From positions 123,535,879-123,599,878 of the forward strand of contig NC_072896.1 of the NCBI RefSeq assembly GCF_027943255.1: a stretch of DNA of 64,000 nt, in the 5' to 3' direction. This DNA comes from Anastrepha obliqua (taxonomy: Eukaryota; Arthropoda; Insecta; Diptera; Tephritidae). Below are positions 58,571 through 64,000 of the stretch, piece by piece. The notes beneath the pieces are model-generated. The model was not told where the DNA came from and searched no databases. It saw only the letters and a list, made by a program, of their open reading frames with translations. Numbering within the stretch: position 1 is the stretch's first letter; each line of letters opens with the position of its first letter. The position numbers and the translations under genes are program-made.

Positions 58571-59932
58571 TGAAGACAAGTGTTGAATAAGGCTCTTAAA
58601 TATAAATACAAGGCAGTGCAGAAGTAGATAAATCGATAGAGAAAGCAATACAGTTAAATCGCAATCACATTTGTTATTTAAAAATCAGCAGCTTTAAAGC
58701 GGCAGGTACTGCAAGCCGAATAAAAATGCAGCACTGCATTGGGCTGGTCATTTCATTCCTTTGAACGCTGATATTTCAGTGAACAGGTTCTTTGATCCGT
58801 GACCAACGTAAAGCAGTTTCGCAAAAAGGAAAGGGGTAAATTTTTTATTCTTTTACCAAACCCGCCAACTGTCTCTAGAGTAGCATCAGAATAAGCTGCG
58901 CTTCATTTCAACCTTTCTTCAACTGCCAAAAATATTCACGGAAGCACCAAGTATGAAGTTTATATTTGCCGAAATAGTATAAGCTACTTTTTATATCCAT
59001 ATTTTTGGTACTAAGTAGTAGTTACGATTTTCCCTACAGGGTTTCTATATTTTATTTGGCGATAAAAGTTGGTTGTATGCAGAAAAATGCAATGGAATTT
59101 CAACATGAGCCAACAACACGAAGAATTTGCTTTGGAATTTGTGACAGCAACTGCGGCGATGGCAACGACAATGACTACCAATAGTTAAGTGGAGAGCGTG
59201 TTAAGCGAGTGATAAGCGCAGTATGCACCACATATAGAACTACATAACAATGTAAGTGGGAGCGTGTATTTGTTAGGCAGTCAATTTATATAAGGAATGG
59301 AGTGAAAGCGATTGTACTTGTGGCAAGGACTGGCAGATCCTGGTTGTGCGAGGCTTCGTCAAGGAGTTGGACTTGGATTTTAATATATATGAGTAATGTA
59401 AGATTTTTTTGGAAAAGTTTTCGGTTATTATTATAAATAATTCACGGTAATATTTAAAGTTAACATTTTTTAGTTTGAGCAGAATCAAAACCTGCTAAAT
59501 AGAAAACTGTTTAGGAAAACATGATTTTCAAATTTTCCAAAGTTTCCAGTTATTATATAAATAACTTGACGTAATATTTTAATTTTAAGTTTTTCAGATT
59601 GGAAGGCGTCAAAATCATTCTTAAAATATAATATTTGTTTTTTCTAATTTTGTAAGACATCAATGGTAATTTCTTATTTACCATTGAAACAACTAACGAA
59701 AAACCATTGGAGTAATTATTAAACTGAAGTTTAAAGAATCCGAAAAATTAATTTTTCAAAGACAAATAATATTTAATCTTACCTAAGGCCACTTCCATTC
59801 AAAATTAAACCAAAACAGTATTCATAAAATCTATTAATAAATTATGCCATACAAGAATTTCAGAAAATGTACAAACAAAATGTTCCGAAAAAGTGAATGC
59901 CACTTTTTTTAATTCTTTTATTTTTTCACATA
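58571..59932. other. No recognisable gene
   Basis: AT-rich. Frames such as 59273-59488 minus have no domain. Two diverged blocks near 59415-59465 and 59535-59590 share TCCAG/CGGTTATTAT and AATATTT words, suggesting a weak local duplication. Confidence 0.35.
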
Positions 59933-60466
59933 AAGGGTTTTCCAATAACAGGTGTTACAGGTGAATGGATTGCGCTATCGAGAGATGATTAACGGTTTTT
60001 TATGGCCGGAATTGGATGGTATTGATCTGGACAACGTTTATTTTCAACAAGACGGCGCTACGTGCCACACAAGCAACGAAACAATTAATCTTTTACGGGA
60101 AAAGTTTCCGGAACGTGTTATCTCTCGAAGAGGTCAACACAATTGGCCACCGAGATCTTGTGATTTAATATCTTGTGATTCTTTTCTTTGGGGCCACGTG
60201 AAAGAGAAGATCTACGCCAACAGCCCAGGGTCGATTCAAGACCTCAAAAATGGAATTCGTGAGGCTATCGAGGACATTGGGCAGCCACTTTGCAATTCGG
60301 TTATGGAAATTTTCATGAAAAGGAGATTGTCCTGTAAGCGTGGTATCGTGGTAATTTTCCTATTTTCCTTTTTTATAATGAAATAAACATCCGATCATTT
60401 ATATTAAAAAATAGCTTTTTTCTTTGAATATTAAAATAACACAACACCTCTTATTAAAAAACCATT
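59933..60466 (+). mobile_element. Short DDE_3-type derivative 3 (534 bp)
   Basis: Inverted ends: AAGGGTTTTCCAATAACAGG from 59933 and, on the minus strand from 60466, AATGGTTTTTTAATAAGAGG; both continue TGTT. TA lies outside each end (59931-59932 and 60467-60468). The 5' end runs within a few bases into the middle of the transposase (VNGLRYREMI), so about the first 60% of the gene is missing. The third short element in the window with this architecture. Confidence 0.85.
59952..60386 (+). pseudogene. DDE_3-type transposase C-terminal half (derivative 3)
   Basis: An open frame of 144 codons without internal stops: VNGLRYREMINGFLWPELDG, NVYFQQDGATCHTSNETINL (second catalytic Asp), LLREKFPERVISRRGQHNWP and PRSCDLISCDSFLWGHVKEK (the usual CDLTPLDFFLWG has T-P-L changed to I-S-C and F to S). 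SIQDLKNGIREAIEDIGQPL and the end CKRGIVVI follow. The N-terminal HTH and the first aspartate are absent. The start codon shown by the frame (59952, not preceded by any known leader) has no support as a real translation start. It is the same transposase group as element F, but the inverted repeats differ, so it belongs to another family within the group. Confidence 0.85.
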
Positions 60467-60468
60467 TA

Positions 60469-61801
60469 CTTCAAAGTGCGTAAAAAAAGCCTAAAAATTT
60501 ACGCTAACGCGAGAACTATGAACAGACATTCCCATTTTATTTCATTTATACATTTTTATCTTCCATACATCTGTTAGCGTACTTCTGTACGATATATGGA
60601 AGATATGTATGTACACATGCAGATATGCCAGTAGTCAAGAAAAATAAGCGAACAAAAAATGGAACCAAATGTGAAAATGAGGCTTTGGCAAAAAGGAAAG
60701 GGAAAAAGGCAAGCAATGCAAGTGGAAAATAGCAAAGTAAAGAAGCAATCAATCGATTCTCAATGAATTCACTTGGAATTTAAGTGGTTTGAAGGCGACA
60801 GAGGAAACGACCCGTTAGCGCGACAAGTTGACTAACCGGCAATAATCACAAAGCCGGCATGGGGGATGGACAAAACAATCGACAAATCGGCCGCCATTGT
60901 GGTTGTATGCTTCGGTGATTCCACCAGGCGACAATGCAGTTGGTATGAATGAAATCAGAATAGCGGATATGCAAGGAGGAAGAGGAAGAGGAAGAACGTT
61001 TGTGAAAACTAAGCAATCAAATGCACATTTAAATACACACACTCGCAGGCACAAACAGATATCGACCACAAATCGCAGTGCCATGAGCAATTCGTTTATG
61101 CAGATAAGGGACGTACAGGAAGACTTAAGAAATTGGGAGGGAGGGAGCTTAAAATTAGAGATGGGTTTTATGCTAGGCTTTAAGAAAAACGTGTGGTATA
61201 TGTTTTACCAAAAATGAGCATTTAAATGTGCAGTTAATTGAATTCGTTCATTACCTTCGTGCGGTTCAAGCACTGCTAACTCTGCTCACATGCCTTTGCA
61301 TGATTTGCAGTCGTTGAGAGCTAATTAGAAATGGGACAATTTTTTTTTTTTGTTTTCCTATAATTTTCCCTAAAAAAGAGTGAATCATTGTGTAAGTACA
61401 TACCTGTACAATAAATTTCATATAACTAAAATTTTCAGACTTTGTATAAAATTAAAAAAAATCGTCAAATACTCTCAAAAATTTCCAACATTTTATTCAG
61501 AATTTTAAAAAGAAATTTAAGTACGCAGTTGTAGCCTTTCAGAATTTTAAACAGCCCATTCTATTCGAGTAAAAATCAAGTTTCAAATGATTCAAAATTC
61601 TCGTTGATTTTTGAAAATGTTTCGCCTTGACGGTGTTGCACATTTTGTCCATATAAATAAGTGCTCGTAAAAGAGGTGTCGCTGCGGGTACTATTTTTGT
61701 GTTGGCTCTAGTGAAACACTTGTAATTTGAAGGTGTACATGTAAGGTCTCGATGGCAGTAGTTGACATTCGTTTGAAGCCCTTTTTTATCTGACGTCAAA
61801 A
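60469..61801. other. No recognisable gene
   Basis: Frames on both strands at 60815-61217 overlap each other and lack domains. GGAAGAGGAAGAGGAAGA near 60977 is a short purine repeat. The sequence just before 61802 may include the 5' untranslated region of the mariner that follows. Confidence 0.4.
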
Positions 61802-62662
61802 ATGTCTGCGTTCGTCCCGATAAAACAGCATTTGCATGAATTCATTATTATCTTTCCAAGAAAAGTGCAGCTGAAATATCACACTCCATCAAATACAAAT
61901 TTTAAAGAGTGGTTGCGACGCTTCCAAAGTGGCAATTTCGACATAAGCGATAAAGATAGCAAAGGGGCGCCGAAAATTTTCGAAGTTACCCCACTACAAT
62001 AAATATTGGATGAAGACGAATATCGAGCCCTTGATGATATGTCTAAAGAGTTAGATTTTGACAGATCAACCGTCGGTAAGCATTTGCATGCGATAAGAAT
62101 GGTCCAGAAAGCAGGTAACTGGGTGCCACATCAATTGAAAGAAAGGAATATCGAGAGACGTTTGGTAATGTGTGAGATGCTTCTTAAACGGCAGAAAAGA
62201 AAAGGTGAAAGGTTTTCGCCATCGCGTTGTCACTGGCGATGAAAAATGGATATATTATGATAAACCTATACCGTCGAAAATATTGGAACCTGCCAGGTGG
62301 ACCAGGTCCATGACAGCAAAAAAAAATGTTCATGCTTCAAATGTTATGCTATGCATCTGGTGGGATCAGAAATGTGGCATCTATTATGAACTCCTTAAAC
62401 CATCCTAAACCATCACTGGCGATCGTTACCGACTGCAGCTAATGCATTTGAATCGAGCTCTCAAAGAAAAGGGGTCGCAACGTTCCGATCAATGCAGTCA
62501 GCCCTAATTGGAGAGCGGTTCACTTCTTACGAGAGCATCGCAAACTGGCTGAATGAATAGATCAAGTCAAAAGAAATCGAATTTTTCGTCAGAAGAATCC
62601 GTATACTGCTTGAAAGATGAAGTAAATTAGTAGCTTTCAATGGCGCATATATTTCATATAAT
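61802..62662 (+). pseudogene. Mariner transposase E, catalytic core deleted
   Basis: The ATG at 61802 gives MSAFVPIKQHLHEFIIIFPR, then FKEWLRRFQSGNFDISDKDS (first HTH) and a stop, then MSKELDFDRSTVGKHLHAIR (second HTH), NWVPHQLKERNIERR (WVPHEL-type linker) and a frameshift near 62205. FRHRVVTGDEKWIYYDKP (first Asp) and NVMLCIWWDQKCGIYYELLK follow, then a stop, then TITGDRYRLQLMHLNRALKE. Next a deletion removes the second and third aspartate blocks (HDNA and YSPD). Reading resumes as FRSMQSALIGERFTSYESIA, and with two stops reaches VAFNGAYIS. A possible 3' end (TATTGGGTATGGGAATAAGT on the minus strand from about 62741) has no partner on the left. Confidence 0.85.
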
Positions 62663-64000
62663 ATCGTATATTATTTAATTGTTTAAATAATTCTTAACTT
62701 TGGCAAAGAAAGGATGAAAACTTATTCCCATACCCAATACTTGATTTCGATCAGCACTTATTCAAGTAAGGAACGTTATTCTTTCCTCACTGATCTTATG
62801 CCCCGAAGCCGAGGTTTCTTTTGAGCGCACAAGAATTTCATCGCCTCCAGAATAAGTCATACTCGTCGGCATTTTATATCTACTCTCTTTTTAAACTTAA
62901 TTCCATAATTGTTTTGTTAAGGACAAGCAATTTCTGCAAACACTGTTTCTCATGAGCTCATGATGAACCATAACTTTCTGCCAGTAATGAGAGATCAGCC
63001 TACCTCAGTACACATTCATGACTTCTGCAAAATTGCAGGACGCCGCGCACAACCAAAGAGACTAGGGGAATACCGCGTGAATTCTTCCCTAAAAACCTAT
63101 TAAGACATATGTTGACTACTCAGGACGGCGAATCTTACCCCTAAGGTTTTTTTTCTGTGTGGGTACCTCAAGAGTAAAGTCTATGAAACAAGCCCAGTGG
63201 CGATCTCTGCATTGAAAGAAAATGTCGATCGCGAGGTTAATGAGATCCAAAAAATTAATTAGAGAAAAACATTTAAGAAAATAAATTTCAAAAAATTAAA
63301 TTCGAAAAATAAACTTTTATCATCAGTAATTTTTTTTAATTTAGTTTTCAATTCCTAACTCCGCCGCTCTGTATTAGAAGTCTCGAAGGTAGCATTTGAT
63401 TTACACTCAAATGCTCTGAAAATCAGCATACGAATATTTGGCTTAAAATCGTAAAGGTAGTAGCTGTGACATTCGAGCAACAAAATGTAACGATACAAAA
63501 AAAAGCAGTACGTAAATATAAAGTACGAGCACATTTGAACTCAGTTGACACATTTTTCGACAACTATTATTTACAAACAGCACTTACATAACGCTTCAGC
63601 TGGCAACAAGGAAAAGAAAATAATAAATACTTCCACAAGCACAAAACTTCCATGCTTTCAGTCGCCTTATTTCTCTAAAATGAATGTCGCACGAAAGGCC
63701 GATTGTTCAACAAATACTGATATATATATTTATGTATGTATTTTTGTATGCTTGATGTACTTGGTTATGTATATCCACATAGTCGTGTGTACGTGAGCCC
63801 ATAAGGTTCCTTGCAAATACTACCCTTGTGCTTTCTGTCGGGTGTACAGGCACAGGACGTATTTAGCATTCAGGGTACTTGGTTGTAGGCCTCTGGAATT
63901 TAATGAATTTTCCGTTAACAATATCGTTGACAGTGGAGCTTAACATATTTGGTCAAATGGAATGTCAGCATGCTTGCGGCTTTTTGCAGATAGTGCCGAT
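62663..64000. other. No recognisable gene
   Basis: AT-rich with short frames only; the plus frame at 63545-63796 has no domain. A TATA/TATG-rich stretch lies at 63720-63780. Confidence 0.4.

Noticed and set aside
1..64000. CRISPR arrays, bacterial operons, riboswitches, attachment sites
   Set aside because: The composition and repeats are those of an animal nuclear genome. No regularly spaced identical repeats with unique spacers were seen.

Overview
The window looks like gene-poor, AT-rich nuclear DNA from an insect, most likely a fly. The evidence is the repeat content: mariner and Tc1-type transposons with TA target duplications, Jockey/R1/I-group LINEs, a Helitron, and a tRNA-derived SINE in several copies. 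The order Diptera (perhaps a tephritid) is an inference from this mix and from base composition. No marker gene proves it. I found no convincing host protein-coding exon, no rRNA and no intact tRNA gene. Nearly all the recognisable coding sequence comes from dead or decaying transposable elements.

Layout. 0-7 kb: a two-copy AT-rich tandem repeat, a SINE copy, the RNase H end of a LINE (minus strand), a Tc1/mariner-type pseudogene (4.19-5.04 kb) and a 1.16-kb mariner with both ends (5742-6902). 7-12.1 kb: a recent 112-bp tandem duplication, a 2.1-kb Helitron with a PIF1-type helicase pseudogene (8246-10337), a mariner C-terminal remnant and a Tc1-like C-terminal remnant. 14.8-24 kb: four items of SINE and R1/Jockey/RTE-like LINE debris, plus a DDE transposon truncated by a SINE. 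27-28.3 kb: the best preserved mariner, on the minus strand, with an 869-bp open frame holding the whole catalytic domain. 28.9-36 kb: a tRNA-like SINE head, a mariner remnant, and two copies of the same LINE RNase H region facing each other in inverted orientation. 41-42.2 kb: a mariner with perfect 27-bp terminal inverted repeats. 47.6-48.5 kb: an AT-rich array with an alternating (dimeric) repeat period. 49.5-62.7 kb: a dense cluster of LINE remnants and Tc1/mariner-type elements. Three of these elements are short (534-613 bp) and keep both ends, with the 5' end joined directly to the C-terminal half of the transposase.

Nothing here forms an operon or a working pathway. The elements relate by insertion and decay. 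Full-length Tc1/mariner elements supply the transposase type, shortened derivatives keep the ends needed for mobilisation, SINEs would depend on LINE machinery in trans, and LINE tails lie against each other. No new biological system is evident. The most interesting items are the repeated deletion architecture of the short elements, the inverted LINE pair that shares one insertion, and the SINE whose 5' end is a perfect palindrome.
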